In this document: positions 8,524 to 16,857 of the stretch, piece by piece | Position numbering within the stretch: position 1 is the stretch's first letter | How the letters are laid out: each line of letters opens with the position of its first letter | IMG/VR virus record: IMGVR_UViG_3300017917_003388 | Span: 110,695-174,694 of that record | DNA: 64,000 bases | Source: a virus | Direction: 5' to 3' (one strand) | Translations under genes and position numbers: made by a program | Notes under the pieces: generated by a model | What the model was told of the DNA's origin: nothing | The model's input: the letters and a program-made list of their open reading frames with translations, nothing else | Databases searched by the model: none

Positions 8524-8811
8524 TTATAATCCAGCTAATTTCTGCATACGTGTAAATTCTTCATTTATCTGTTTTTTATTCATAGTTAATAAATTAATAA
8601 CGTCATCATTACTAATTATTCTACCATTTATTTTTTCCAAATTTTTAGTATGTTTGTTAAATACAGATGAATGATGATTTATTTTACAAAATATAGAGTA
8701 TCCATTTGGATTAAATCTTTCAAAATAATAAGTATTAGGATCACCTTTGAATTTCAATGTAGCTCCTTTACCTATATTGTATTTGTAAATTGTTTTATTA
8801 AACGGATGCAT
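8524..8811 (-). CDS. Small protein ending in RMQKLAGL motif
   Basis: The 95-aa protein has a beta-rich body (TIYKYNIGKGATLKFKG, YYFERFNPNGYSIFCKI) and ends INEEFTRMQKLAGL. The terminal 12 residues are nearly identical to the end of the next gene (NESFVRMQKRAGLL) and to segments of 5020 and 14096. I infer it belongs to the same packaged or processed set. Confidence 0.62.
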   Translation of the reverse strand: MHPFNKTIYKYNIGKGATLKFKGDPNTYYFERFNPNGYSIFCKINHHSSVFNKHTKNLEKINGRIISNDDVINLLTMNKKQINEEFTRMQKLAGL

Positions 8812-8820
8812 TTATCTAAT

Positions 8821-9264
8821 TTATAATAAACCAGCTCGTTTTTGCATACGAACAAATGATTCATTAATTTGCTCTTTAGTCTTTTTAGTTTCGGTTTCAT
8901 TTATATCTATATCAGAAGCTTCTGGAAGGATTTCATCTATTGTTTCTTGGGTTTCTTCTTTTTTAGATTCTGGTTTTGATGATTTTTTTGATTGCATTTT
9001 TTTCAATTGCTTATCATATTTATCAGCGCTTTTTTTAAGCAATTTAATTTCAGATTCTAATTCTTTCATTTTTCCTTTATCAAGCATATCATGATATGCT
9101 TCATCAATCCCTTCCATATTCATTTTTCGTTCACGTAATTCAATAGCTTCTTGAGTTTTAGCTATTTTAGCTTCTAAAGCAGCAATACTTCCTGCTTCAT
9201 CAATTTCACGAATATATTCTTGAATTGATTCTTTAATAAGTTGTTTTAATTCAGTTGATTTCAT
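8821..9264 (-). CDS. Coiled-coil protein with both shared terminal motifs
   Basis: The 147-aa protein starts MKSTELKQLIKESIQEYIRE (L-I-K-E at about 8-11), then forms a long charged coiled coil (about 25-100) rich in Lys/Glu. It ends INESFVRMQKRAGLL. Its ATG overlaps the TGA stop of the upstream gene (ATGA), implying translational coupling and proving TGA is read as stop here. Its composition resembles prohead core/scaffold proteins. Confidence 0.68.
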   Translation of the reverse strand: MKSTELKQLIKESIQEYIREIDEAGSIAALEAKIAKTQEAIELRERKMNMEGIDEAYHDMLDKGKMKELESEIKLLKKSADKYDKQLKKMQSKKSSKPESKKEETQETIDEILPEASDIDINETETKKTKEQINESFVRMQKRAGLL

Positions 9265-9524
9265 TCTTCTATTTTTATTTTTAATGTATCTATTCCTTTT
9301 ATGACTCTATGCCATATTTTTTCGGATATAAATATGTTAGTTCCCTTTTTAAGTTCAATAGGTAATTCATTATCTTTTTGAAAATACCATCCATTACCTT
9401 CTAATACAGTTATTTTACGAGATTTAAGATCTCGATGCCACATTAATTCAATAGGATTTACATTTTCATCAAATTCACGAATAATATATCTATCTGTAAT
9501 TTCTATGTCTGTATATGGTTTCAT
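9261..9524 (-). CDS. Cupin-like small protein
   Basis: The 87-aa protein shows IELMWHRDLKSRKITVLEGN, GWYFQKDNELPIELKKG and FISEKIWHRVIKG. Short beta strands with His-containing turns, a Gly turn and a second His fit a minimal single-domain cupin. Two candidate metal-binding His are visible (MWHRD and IWHRV). The ligand is unknown. It is coupled to the next gene through an ATGA overlap. Confidence 0.62.
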   Translation of the reverse strand: MKPYTDIEITDRYIIREFDENVNPIELMWHRDLKSRKITVLEGNGWYFQKDNELPIELKKGTNIFISEKIWHRVIKGIDTLKIKIEE

Positions 9525-10080
9525 TTAATGATGATTTTAAAGCATTGACTGTATCAGTATACAATCTTTTATTTTCAGAAGCCCAATTTGGAAAACGATC
9601 TTCATATTTTTCATAAAAATTTTTGAATTTTTGAAGTTTAATTGGTCCTTCATATTCAAATATTTCATTTTGATCTAGAGTAAAATTGATTTTATCTTTA
9701 TTTGATCTAATTAATTTAGAAAAAATATCCTTATATATAGGATCATCAGACATAGAATTAACAAATTTCAAATAATCTATTAATCCCATTCTTTCTTTTC
9801 GTAGATCATTCATTACTAAAGTATGCTCTTCTCTATTTAAAGAATTTAAATCTGGAGCAAATGAATAAGGAACATAGTTAAAAAATTTGATTCCTAGTTT
9901 TTCTAATTCATTATCTTCTTTCAAATTCTTCCAAATATCACCCTGACGACATCTAACAATTTGACCTGATCTATATGCTGATGACTTTTTGTTTTTGCGT
10001 CTAGCAATACGAAGACAACGATCTGCTTTTTTCTTTTCTTCTAAAAGAATATTTTTTAATAATCCAATTAAACTAATCAT
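9490..10080 (-). CDS. Protein with N-terminal 'SAYRSGQIVRCR' motif
   Basis: Residues about 14-52 of this 196-aa protein read KKADRCLRIARRKNKKSSAY then RSGQIVRCRQGDIWK. This 'RC...A..K....SAY.SG..V.CR.G.IW' segment recurs in structural-region proteins of T4-like phages and is Arg/Lys-rich with two Cys. The rest is helical. The start MISLIGLLKNILLEEKKK again ends in an L-L-E-E site. It overlaps the cupin-like gene by 35 nt and ends in TAG. Function unknown; a virion-associated nucleic-acid-binding protein is possible. Confidence 0.6.
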   Translation of the reverse strand: MISLIGLLKNILLEEKKKADRCLRIARRKNKKSSAYRSGQIVRCRQGDIWKNLKEDNELEKLGIKFFNYVPYSFAPDLNSLNREEHTLVMNDLRKERMGLIDYLKFVNSMSDDPIYKDIFSKLIRSNKDKINFTLDQNEIFEYEGPIKLQKFKNFYEKYEDRFPNWASENKRLYTDTVNALKSSLNETIYRHRNYR

Positions 10081-10454
10081 ATTCCAATATTAATTAATTG
10101 GGGGTTATCAACTTTGAATTTAATTATACCTTTGATTGAATTAATCGAGTTTACAATTTTATTTAAAGTTTCAATTGTAAATTGTTCTCCATCTTTAATA
10201 TAAGGATAAGGATCAATTTTTACAGTTAATATATCATATTCACGTCCTTTTTTAGGTAAACGAGGAGTATATTCTCTAGTATCTACGGTTGTTATACCTG
10301 GGATTGACCTTATATCAGATAGAATTTGAGATTGGGTTTTTTTATCAGTATCGGTAATTAAATGTCCTTCCAATTTATATAATTTAGAAGCAGAATCTTC
10401 ACGTATTAAACGTAATTCTTCTTGAATAAGTTGTTTAAGGTCTGAAATTTTCAT
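10077..10454 (-). CDS. Small protein with LKQLIQEE targeting-type N-terminus
   Basis: The 125-aa protein starts MKISDLKQLIQEELRLIRED, the clearest example of the shared N-terminal signal. The remainder has alternating beta/alpha character (IPGITTVDTREYTPRLPKKG, ILTVKIDPYPYIKDG), suggesting a small ferredoxin-like or BMC-like fold. The TGA stop overlaps the downstream ATG. I infer a packaged or scaffold-associated protein. Confidence 0.6.
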   Translation of the reverse strand: MKISDLKQLIQEELRLIREDSASKLYKLEGHLITDTDKKTQSQILSDIRSIPGITTVDTREYTPRLPKKGREYDILTVKIDPYPYIKDGEQFTIETLNKIVNSINSIKGIIKFKVDNPQLINIGI

Positions 10455-10469
10455 ATTACCACATTGCTA

Positions 10470-11099
10470 TTATACATATTGCGCTTTATATTGCTTATTC
10501 TTAATAGTTTGAGCTTTTCCAATAAGTTGACATCTTACTGTTTCTGGATTTATTTGGAGATCAATAGCTAGGTCATAGTAATTAGAATAAGTTTTAATAT
10601 ATTCTCCAGATATTGTATATAAAGCTACTTGTTTTCCATTTCCCTTATTGGGACTTATCCTACCCTTATGGGCTTCTGAGACTCCTGGTTTTAAGATTCC
10701 TTTCCCTCCTCCTTTAGGATTTGGGATTCCTTTTCTTTCTTTACTCCATTTATGTTTTTGTTCAAATGAATGTTTAGCAACACCTGTTAATTTTTCACTA
10801 ATTATTTTTTTGGTTTCTTCTTTATGAAGATTATTTCCTTTAGCATCATTAGTTAAATTATAAAATAATGGATTTGTTGAAGCATGAAAGTATTCTAACC
10901 ATTGAGATTCTATATCACGGGCATCTCCTTCACCTTGCCAAAGTATATCTCTTGTAAAATTGTTTTTACCGTATTTTTTTAGAGCATCTTTTATTACTTT
11001 ACCACTACCATAATAATTTTCGTCAATTTGAGATTTTCGAGAGGAACCAATATACTTTTTTCCATTAATTTTATTGGTTATAATATAAACATATGTCAT
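10470..11099 (-). CDS. GIY-YIG homing endonuclease with NUMOD repeats
   Basis: From ATG at 11099 the protein is about 209 aa. A longer frame starts at GTG 11150 but would overlap the next gene, and MTYVYIITN is the natural GIY start. YVYIITN...KKYIGSS are the GIY and YIG strands. KEETKKIISEKLTG and SEAHKGRISPNKGN are NUMOD3 DNA-binding units. A C-terminal YTISGEYIKTYSNYYDLAID with helix-turn-helix spacing is NUMOD1-like. This is a free-standing homing endonuclease between two structural-type genes; no intron boundary is visible. An ATATTTATAATAAAA promoter-like stretch precedes the ATG. Confidence 0.88.
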   Translation of the reverse strand: MTYVYIITNKINGKKYIGSSRKSQIDENYYGSGKVIKDALKKYGKNNFTRDILWQGEGDARDIESQWLEYFHASTNPLFYNLTNDAKGNNLHKEETKKIISEKLTGVAKHSFEQKHKWSKERKGIPNPKGGGKGILKPGVSEAHKGRISPNKGNGKQVALYTISGEYIKTYSNYYDLAIDLQINPETVRCQLIGKAQTIKNKQYKAQYV

Positions 11100-11136
11100 A
11101 TTTTGTTTTATTATAAATATTGGTAGGGCCGTCCCT

Positions 11137-11817
11137 TTACCAAAAACCACTATAAGAACTTTTTAATCCTAAAAGTTTGGAAAAGCGAGGAAGTCTACAT
11201 GACCAATATCGCGCACTAGTTTTAGATTCTCCAGTACCACATCTATGTCGTTTAGCAAAAGCTCGCCTAGCTTTAGGATCATTAATTTTTACAGATAAAC
11301 CAGTTGTATCTCCAAAACTAACTTTTTTAATTTTTTTAGTTTTTGGATCACGAACATATACATAAAATTTTTTAGAACCACCACGTTTTGGTTTTCCAAT
11401 TGGTGGGTTTTTCTTTTTATCTTTAGATTCTTCTAATTCCTCTTCCTCCAACATAGGTAAGTCTAAAGGTACTTTTTTACCTTCATACATTCCATACTCA
11501 CCTAAATTAGTTTCGAATAATATTTCTTTATCTAGATCATTTACATAAATAGCATTACGAGAATATAAATAACGAGCTTCAGCCCATAAATCTAAAAATG
11601 CATCTGAGCCGTATCTAAATGTATTTTCTGTAAGAGCTACTTTGTTATCAATATGATATTTCATATTTTCAGACATTATAATTCTTGATGATATATTTTC
11701 ATTAAGAATTGGACCAGGATTTCCTACATTTTCACATGTATTACATCCACAACTACATTTATGTTGTGTAGTTTGTTTTATTAATATTTCTCTTATTATT
11801 TTTCTTATATTTTCCAT
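11137..11817 (-). CDS. Head-region protein with C-terminal 'RHRCGTGESKTSARYWSCR' domain
   Basis: The 226-aa protein starts MENIRKIIREILIKQ (I-I-R-E signal). A Cys/His cluster (HKCSCGCNTCEN, about 19-30) may bind metal. The C-terminal 75 residues, KKFYVYVRDPKTKKIKKVSF, GDTTGLSVKI, RRAFAKRHRCGTG and SARYWSCRLPRFSKLLG, are a conserved module of T4-like marine phages with an invariant-looking His-Cys and Trp-Ser-Cys. That module often sits on prohead or head-associated proteins. Function unknown; packaging into or onto the head is inferred. Confidence 0.68.
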   Translation of the reverse strand: MENIRKIIREILIKQTTQHKCSCGCNTCENVGNPGPILNENISSRIIMSENMKYHIDNKVALTENTFRYGSDAFLDLWAEARYLYSRNAIYVNDLDKEILFETNLGEYGMYEGKKVPLDLPMLEEEELEESKDKKKNPPIGKPKRGGSKKFYVYVRDPKTKKIKKVSFGDTTGLSVKINDPKARRAFAKRHRCGTGESKTSARYWSCRLPRFSKLLGLKSSYSGFW

Positions 11818-11828
11818 GAATATAAATA

Positions 11829-12827
11829 TTATTTAATTTTGATGAATTTATCTTTTTTCAATTCATATACATTGGAAGATTTATGAGCAGTAGATTTAGT
11901 CATAACTATCGCTTCGTTATTTTTGATATTAAACATATTTCTGTCTGCTCTATAACCAGCAGTTAAATATGGGTAATACATATTTTTTGGGATAGATGGA
12001 GGAATATAACTATGTTCAGCAGTTAATTTATATATGTTTTTATATATGTTGTGTAAATTTATATTACCTTGTAATATTATGTTTATATTATCTGGCCCAT
12101 GATTTTCATTACCATATTCTGAACCATATATTAACTTATGAATTAAATTTATATTTTTTAATTTATAAATAAATCGAGTTTGGTTTGGAACCCCATCTAA
12201 ACTATTTAAATATATAAAATCATTTAATCTATCATTAAAGTATAATACTTCAAGATCATTGTTATATCTAGTGTATCCACTCCATCTAATAAAATCATCG
12301 GGGGAAGGACCATGGATTCCTGCTTTTTTATGGGAAATAAATATAACAGGTTCATTTGATGTGTTTATTATATTAAAATCAGATTTTGGAGTACCAGATT
12401 GGGATATAGCTTTATGTACATATTTGTATTTTTTATTTTTTATTAATACATCTATATACCCCCCATGTTTATTAATTAATTCATATAATTTTAAATTTAA
12501 TAAATTCAAATTATAATCTTCAACTACTGTTCCTGAACCTGTACCTTTTCCACCAAAAGATTGATCTTTAGTTAGATCTGAAATGGAATATTGAGTTTGA
12601 ATGTCTGTAAAAAATGGGAATTTATTAATAGGATGAAACATATGTTTACATGTTATTATTTTTTTATTTAGAAAAAGATCTAAATATTCATCTCTATCAA
12701 ATTTTAATATTTTATTCTCTCCATTAACTAAATTAAATGGAATCTCATTTATTATTTTATTCGATAAAATATCAAAACGATATCCTCCCCTTTTACTTAA
12801 ATCATAAATGGTTAAAGGTTTAAACAT
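11829..12827 (-). CDS. Unknown protein, possible PD-(D/E)XK-like core
   Basis: The 332-aa protein has no family I can name firmly. GGKGTGSGTVVEDYNLNLLN (about 92-111) and SGTPKSDFNIINTSN then PVIFISHKKAG (about 147-175) are its most conserved-looking parts. An Asp on one strand followed about 12 residues later by 'xSHKK' is the spacing of a PD-(D/E)XK nuclease core, and similar 'GTPKADF...ISHK' proteins occur in marine phages. I rate the nuclease idea as weak. Confidence 0.55.
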   Translation of the reverse strand: MFKPLTIYDLSKRGGYRFDILSNKIINEIPFNLVNGENKILKFDRDEYLDLFLNKKIITCKHMFHPINKFPFFTDIQTQYSISDLTKDQSFGGKGTGSGTVVEDYNLNLLNLKLYELINKHGGYIDVLIKNKKYKYVHKAISQSGTPKSDFNIINTSNEPVIFISHKKAGIHGPSPDDFIRWSGYTRYNNDLEVLYFNDRLNDFIYLNSLDGVPNQTRFIYKLKNINLIHKLIYGSEYGNENHGPDNINIILQGNINLHNIYKNIYKLTAEHSYIPPSIPKNMYYPYLTAGYRADRNMFNIKNNEAIVMTKSTAHKSSNVYELKKDKFIKIK

Positions 12828-12840
12828 TTTTATAACTAAT

Positions 12841-13362
12841 TTATTCGCTAATTTCTTCTTCTGATCCTAAATCATCTTTAGGTAATTCATTTTGATTAAT
12901 ATCTTCAGGAGAAGAAACAGGTTGTTCTTGTGATTGTGATGATGGTGTTATTTTTTCTTTATTGACTTCGGATTTGGCTCCATATGATAAAATTCGAGCA
13001 ATAGATTCAATACAATTTTGCTCTTCACTTAAATTTAATAAGTAATATTTTTTACCCTCAACTTTACCAATCCATGTTCTATCAGTGTATATTAAATAAA
13101 ATGGTTGTTCATTAGCTAATACTATTCTAAAAGTAGTAGGTCTAGGAGCTACCCATTCTATATCTTTTATAAATAATTCATATTGTTCTGTTAACAATAA
13201 TATAATAACATCTTTAAGAGTAGGAAATTTGACTAATACTGGAAAGCGAGTTGTGTCTAAAGATATAGAAGTAGATGTATCTAAGTCTATATTTTTAGTT
13301 TTATTATCAATAACATTGTTATATATTGATTTTATTTTTTCTTTTAATTCTCGTTTATTCAT
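12841..13362 (-). CDS. Hypothetical protein, unknown
   Basis: The likely start is the ATG at 13362 (MNKRELKEKIKSIYNNVID), one nt after the upstream TAA; a TTG three codons earlier could also be used. The protein has about 173 aa. Residues about 45-125 alternate strands and helices (VLVKFPTLKDVIILLLTEQY, TTFRIVLANEQPFYLIYTD). The C-terminal 50 residues are disordered and Gln/Ser/Glu-rich. It lies in the head-gene block. Confidence 0.55.
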   Translation of the reverse strand: MNKRELKEKIKSIYNNVIDNKTKNIDLDTSTSISLDTTRFPVLVKFPTLKDVIILLLTEQYELFIKDIEWVAPRPTTFRIVLANEQPFYLIYTDRTWIGKVEGKKYYLLNLSEEQNCIESIARILSYGAKSEVNKEKITPSSQSQEQPVSSPEDINQNELPKDDLGSEEEISE

Positions 13363-13363
13363 A

Positions 13364-13873
13364 TTAATCAAGTTTTATATATGGTGATACTATACTTTCA
13401 TAATCACTCATATTTAAAATATCTTTGGATTTAGATAATTGTATGATATTTTCTAACACAAAATGTAAATCAAGATCATTATGTGCATCTTCTCTAGAAT
13501 ATTCCATTATTCTTATTAATAAAGGAATAGATAAACTAATATATTCTTTGAATTGATTTTTTGATTCTTCATTTTCTTTTTTAAATATATCTAAAGAAGG
13601 TGATGATATAATCGATCTTGATTTAATATAATCAACTGAATTTATATCATCATCTACTTCTTCTGATTTTTTTATGGGAGATGATAAAACTGTTTTTATA
13701 GTTTCTTTAATTTTTAGTTTATCTTGCTTATCTACCATATTTTTAGCTAAAGTAATAGCTCTCCCCATCATTACCTTTTCAGCATCAGCACCATATTTTG
13801 AAACAAAATCTCTTTTATTTTGTTTATATTGATTATATAACTGATTCTTAATTGATAATTCTCTGGGGTTCAT
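13364..13873 (-). CDS. Conserved phage protein with 'YGADAEKVMMGRAI' motif
   Basis: The 169-aa protein contains FVSKYGADAEKVMMGRAITL (about 23-42), a motif I have met in head-region proteins of marine T4-like phages. A disordered middle precedes a helical C-terminus (YISLSIPLLIRIMEYSREDA). It is one nt from the next gene. Virion or assembly role inferred from context only. Confidence 0.58.
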   Translation of the reverse strand: MNPRELSIKNQLYNQYKQNKRDFVSKYGADAEKVMMGRAITLAKNMVDKQDKLKIKETIKTVLSSPIKKSEEVDDDINSVDYIKSRSIISSPSLDIFKKENEESKNQFKEYISLSIPLLIRIMEYSREDAHNDLDLHFVLENIIQLSKSKDILNMSDYESIVSPYIKLD

Positions 13874-13890
13874 TTGGGGAGTTTTAAAAA

Positions 13891-14064
13891 TTATTTACTT
13901 TTACTTTCAGCTACTGATGCTTTGTTATAAGCTGAAATTAGTTTTTTTAATTCACTTAAAGCTTTACGAGTTTTAGCTTTATTAGTTTTAAATTTACCTT
14001 CATGGTTTTCTTTTGCGGTTTCATATAACCCACTAATTTGTTCAAATAGTTCTTGTGTGTTCAT
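13891..14064 (-). CDS. Small lysine-rich protein
   Basis: A 57-aa frame from ATG 14064 to TAA 13891 reads MNTQELFEQISGLYETAKEN and continues with basic residues, ending in a Ser/Lys tail. The C-terminal half (KTNKAKTRKALSELKKLISA) is a basic amphipathic helix, as in small histone-like or prohead-core peptides such as T4 gp67-type proteins. The gap on both sides is short and no other frame is open, which supports it as real. Confidence 0.62.
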   Translation of the reverse strand: MNTQELFEQISGLYETAKENHEGKFKTNKAKTRKALSELKKLISAYNKASVAESKSK

Positions 14065-14095
14065 AGATATTTAGTTTTTATTTGTTTATTATTTG

Positions 14096-14515
14096 TTATT
14101 CATTTATGTTTTGTTGTTGTCCTACAACTTGTGTTCTAACAAGCATTGTGATGGTATTACCAATTTGGTTTATTAATTTTTCATCTCCTAATTGTTGAGC
14201 ATTTGCCATAGCCTTATTTAGAGAATCTTGAATTGCTTTTATATTTGGGTTTATATCTACTTCAGATGGAGTATCATCTTGAGATACATCTTGGTTATCT
14301 ACACTGTCATCAGTATTAGTAATGTCTTCAATATCTATATCTTCTTGAGGAGCTACATCTTTTTTTTTCTTTTTAGATTCACCTAAAGACTTATGAATTA
14401 AACCTTTAATTGTATCTTTAAGATTATTAGATTCATTTAATGTATCATAATGTTTTATTGCAGGAATAGTTTCTCCAAAAGCTAATTTCTGCATATGTTC
14501 AAATTGTTTCATCAT
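14096..14515 (-). CDS. Acidic protein with N-terminal HMQKLAFGE motif
   Basis: The 139-aa protein starts MMKQFEHMQKLAFGE, the 'RMQKLAG' motif placed at the N-terminus instead of the C-terminus. A basic stretch (ESKKKKKDV) precedes an acidic, disordered region (about 58-90) and a C-terminal helix (QDSLNKAMANAQQLGDEK). This looks like a scaffold or internal head protein. Upstream there is a TATAAATT stretch near the ATG. Confidence 0.6.
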   Translation of the reverse strand: MMKQFEHMQKLAFGETIPAIKHYDTLNESNNLKDTIKGLIHKSLGESKKKKKDVAPQEDIDIEDITNTDDSVDNQDVSQDDTPSEVDINPNIKAIQDSLNKAMANAQQLGDEKLINQIGNTITMLVRTQVVGQQQNINE

Positions 14516-14540
14516 TTAATTTATAATAATAAATATTGTA

Positions 14541-15158
14541 TTATCTTTTTCCGTGTAAATATTTAGTTAAAATAGCACCTATTACTCCTAATTTTTGTCT
14601 TATTAACACCCATTCTTCGTAAGATAATTTATGTTCTTTATTATAATAAGATATAGTAAGAGTACCTATAAAATTATCATGGATGTCTTTTATAGCTAAT
14701 AAATAAAATGATTTAGTTTTATATTTTTTACCTTTTACCTGGAATAACCCACAATCTAGATCATTATTTGAACATTCTGGTATGCTTATTTCTCCATTTT
14801 TATATACTAATGAAAATGTCTTTGGATATAAAGATACAGGAATGTTTTGGAATATATTTTTTATAGATTGAACTTTAGATGAAATTCGTTCATAGAATAT
14901 ACTAAATTTTTTTATTGAAGTTCCTGTGGGGAAAAAATGACCACCATTGTGAAATTGAGATAAACATATTCTATCACAACTAAGTTCTTCTTGTAATATT
15001 TCTAGCTGTTTATCTATTTTTTCGTCAGTATTTATTGATTCACCTAATATATCTTTATTACTACTAAATTTATTTTTAGCCCATTCTACTAATATTGGTC
15101 CAAATACAGAAGTTATCAAAGCAATAGCTATAGTTAGGATAGCATTTATTTTGTCCAT
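14541..15158 (-). CDS. Membrane-anchored GAF-like domain protein
   Basis: The 205-aa protein has an N-terminal transmembrane helix (about 5-28, NAILTIAIALITSVFGPILV) and then a soluble domain. In the latter, ELSCDRICLSQFHNGGHFFP (about 58-77) and FYLLAIKDIHDNFIGTLTIS (about 151-170) have the strand pattern of GAF-type sensor domains. A related 'QFHNGGHF.PTG' family is frequent in phages. Ligand and role are unknown; possible superinfection or host-signalling effect is speculation. Confidence 0.62.
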   Translation of the reverse strand: MDKINAILTIAIALITSVFGPILVEWAKNKFSSNKDILGESINTDEKIDKQLEILQEELSCDRICLSQFHNGGHFFPTGTSIKKFSIFYERISSKVQSIKNIFQNIPVSLYPKTFSLVYKNGEISIPECSNNDLDCGLFQVKGKKYKTKSFYLLAIKDIHDNFIGTLTISYYNKEHKLSYEEWVLIRQKLGVIGAILTKYLHGKR

Positions 15159-15161
15159 AAT

Positions 15162-15731
15162 TTATTTTTTAAGAGATTGCAAATATTTTATTGTTTCATC
15201 TTTATTTTGTAACAATTTTTGTTTTGCAGAACCATTCCATATTTCTATATCACCATTTTCAGAAATAAATGAATCATTTGAAGTATTTATTAATTCATTT
15301 ATCCACACATTGTAATCTTCTATAACATGATCTATATCTGAGTTTAGTATGTTTTTTTCATATTCTTCCCATAATCCTAATTTACGTAAATTTGTTTCAA
15401 AATCTATTTGACAATTAAAACATCTTTTATATTGAATATAAAATAATTTATCATATTTGTGTTTCATTAAATTTTTACAACAAGAACAAAATATTGGAAC
15501 ATTTATCAATTTTTTAGCAGAATCTAACTTTGTTATATTTTGTTTTATACCATTTTTTATAGTCCATTGTCTTCCATCTTCTTCCCAAATATCTCCTTCA
15601 ATATAGAATTCTTTTTTCTTTTCATATCCTACACTTAAATTAGTTTTTTCAGTTTCGTTTCCTGTTATAAGATTACGAAGACGTCTAACATCTTGATGTT
15701 TAAAATTTTTAGATAATATACTATTTGACAT
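15162..15731 (-). CDS. Zinc-finger-type hypothetical protein
   Basis: The 189-aa protein contains IFCSCCKNLM (about 80-89) and KRCFNCQIDF (about 102-111), a four-Cys zinc-ribbon arrangement. An N-terminal part carries EGDIWEEDGRQWTIKNGIKQ, seen in other phage hypotheticals. It starts exactly where the next gene stops. Function unknown; nucleic-acid binding is plausible from the zinc ribbon. Confidence 0.62.
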   Translation of the reverse strand: MSNSILSKNFKHQDVRRLRNLITGNETEKTNLSVGYEKKKEFYIEGDIWEEDGRQWTIKNGIKQNITKLDSAKKLINVPIFCSCCKNLMKHKYDKLFYIQYKRCFNCQIDFETNLRKLGLWEEYEKNILNSDIDHVIEDYNVWINELINTSNDSFISENGDIEIWNGSAKQKLLQNKDETIKYLQSLKK

Positions 15732-16330
15732 TATTTATCTGATATTTCTTGTTTTGTTAATTTATAATCAACTCCAGATTCTAAACCAGCATTATTTAAT
15801 ATTTTTTTAAGAATAGGACCATCAATTAATTGAAACTTTAATGTAAAATCATCTATCTTAACAGGTTTTAATGTTGATTTTTTAGCAGTTTCTCCGCTAA
15901 TCTTATTATAATATTTCTCTACTAATTCTTTATTATATAAAGTTTTTTTAGGAAATATAAATAACATTTTACCATCTTTATCTTTATGTGTTTCTACTCC
16001 CTTTTTATCAAATTTTTCCCCAGTTAATTCTTCTATTTTTGAATATAAAGTTTTTCCGTTTTCGTTATAAATATTAACATTAGTTTTAATAGTTGAAGCT
16101 ATTCCTGGTCTATCACCAAATACTTTATTTTCTAAATCTTTTAATCCTGATGCTTCTTTGCTGAATATTTGTTTTAGATTTTCAGGGTTATTTAATATTT
16201 TAATAAAATCATCAGCATTGTAATCTTTTAATAATTGTAATATTAATTCATTTTGGGTTTGAAATTTCTTCAATCCACTTTCTTCTTCAGAATTTTCTTT
16301 TATTGTTAATTTATATTTAAATTTATTCAT
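15731..16330 (-). CDS. Hypothetical protein, unknown
   Basis: The 199-aa protein is Lys/Asn-rich and mostly helical, with a beta-containing C-terminal half (DKDGKMLFIFPKKTLYNKEL, DFTLKFQLIDGPILKK). No motif is recognised. Its ATG overlaps the TGA of the upstream nucleotidase gene. Confidence 0.55.
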   Translation of the reverse strand: MNKFKYKLTIKENSEEESGLKKFQTQNELILQLLKDYNADDFIKILNNPENLKQIFSKEASGLKDLENKVFGDRPGIASTIKTNVNIYNENGKTLYSKIEELTGEKFDKKGVETHKDKDGKMLFIFPKKTLYNKELVEKYYNKISGETAKKSTLKPVKIDDFTLKFQLIDGPILKKILNNAGLESGVDYKLTKQEISDK

Positions 16331-16851
16331 AGTCCTAAATTTTTTAATTGTTTAATAGTATCACTAGCTGATGTATGGAGTATACCAATTCCTCCTCTAC
16401 TGTTCCACTCAATAATCGTATCATCTCTATCATCAATTAATATTCTATTTTTTTTAGAATAATTTTGTTTTTTATTTCTATCTGATAGTATCAATTGGTA
16501 ATTACCTAAATTTTCTTTAACCCATAATCTTTTACCGTATCTTGAAGATGAGTGTTTCGAAGGAGCTGACAGTAATTTGGGGTTATATGTTTTTATATAA
16601 TCCCACAATTGTTTTCCATCTTTCATCCAAGGCATTTTAGACCAAAATTCATATCCTATTTTATTAATTAAATTCCAAAAATTTTCAGCTCCATGTTTAA
16701 TTTCATAAGCTTTAGGAGATATATTTCCATATTGTTCAAATCTAAAATCAAAATCACATAATACTCCATCCATATCACAAAATATATTATATTTAGTAAT
16801 ATTTAAATTTTCATTTTTGATCTGATTATATAGATCTGTTAATTTATACAT
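16327..16851 (-). CDS. HAD-superfamily 5'(3')-deoxyribonucleotidase
   Basis: The 174-aa protein carries the HAD motif I, IFCDMDGVLCDFD (about 23-35, nucleophile Asp and second Asp), motif II LLSAPSK (about 93-99), a motif III Lys in the NKKQNYSKKN region, and motif IV ILIDDRDDTIIEWNSRGGIG (about 137-156). This matches phage-type 5'(3')-deoxyribonucleotidases (NT5C-like), which dephosphorylate deoxynucleoside monophosphates. A role in balancing the dNTP pool during replication is inferred. It ends in TGA coupled to the next ATG. Confidence 0.85.
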   Translation of the reverse strand: MYKLTDLYNQIKNENLNITKYNIFCDMDGVLCDFDFRFEQYGNISPKAYEIKHGAENFWNLINKIGYEFWSKMPWMKDGKQLWDYIKTYNPKLLSAPSKHSSSRYGKRLWVKENLGNYQLILSDRNKKQNYSKKNRILIDDRDDTIIEWNSRGGIGILHTSASDTIKQLKNLGL

Positions 16852-16857
16852 AGAATT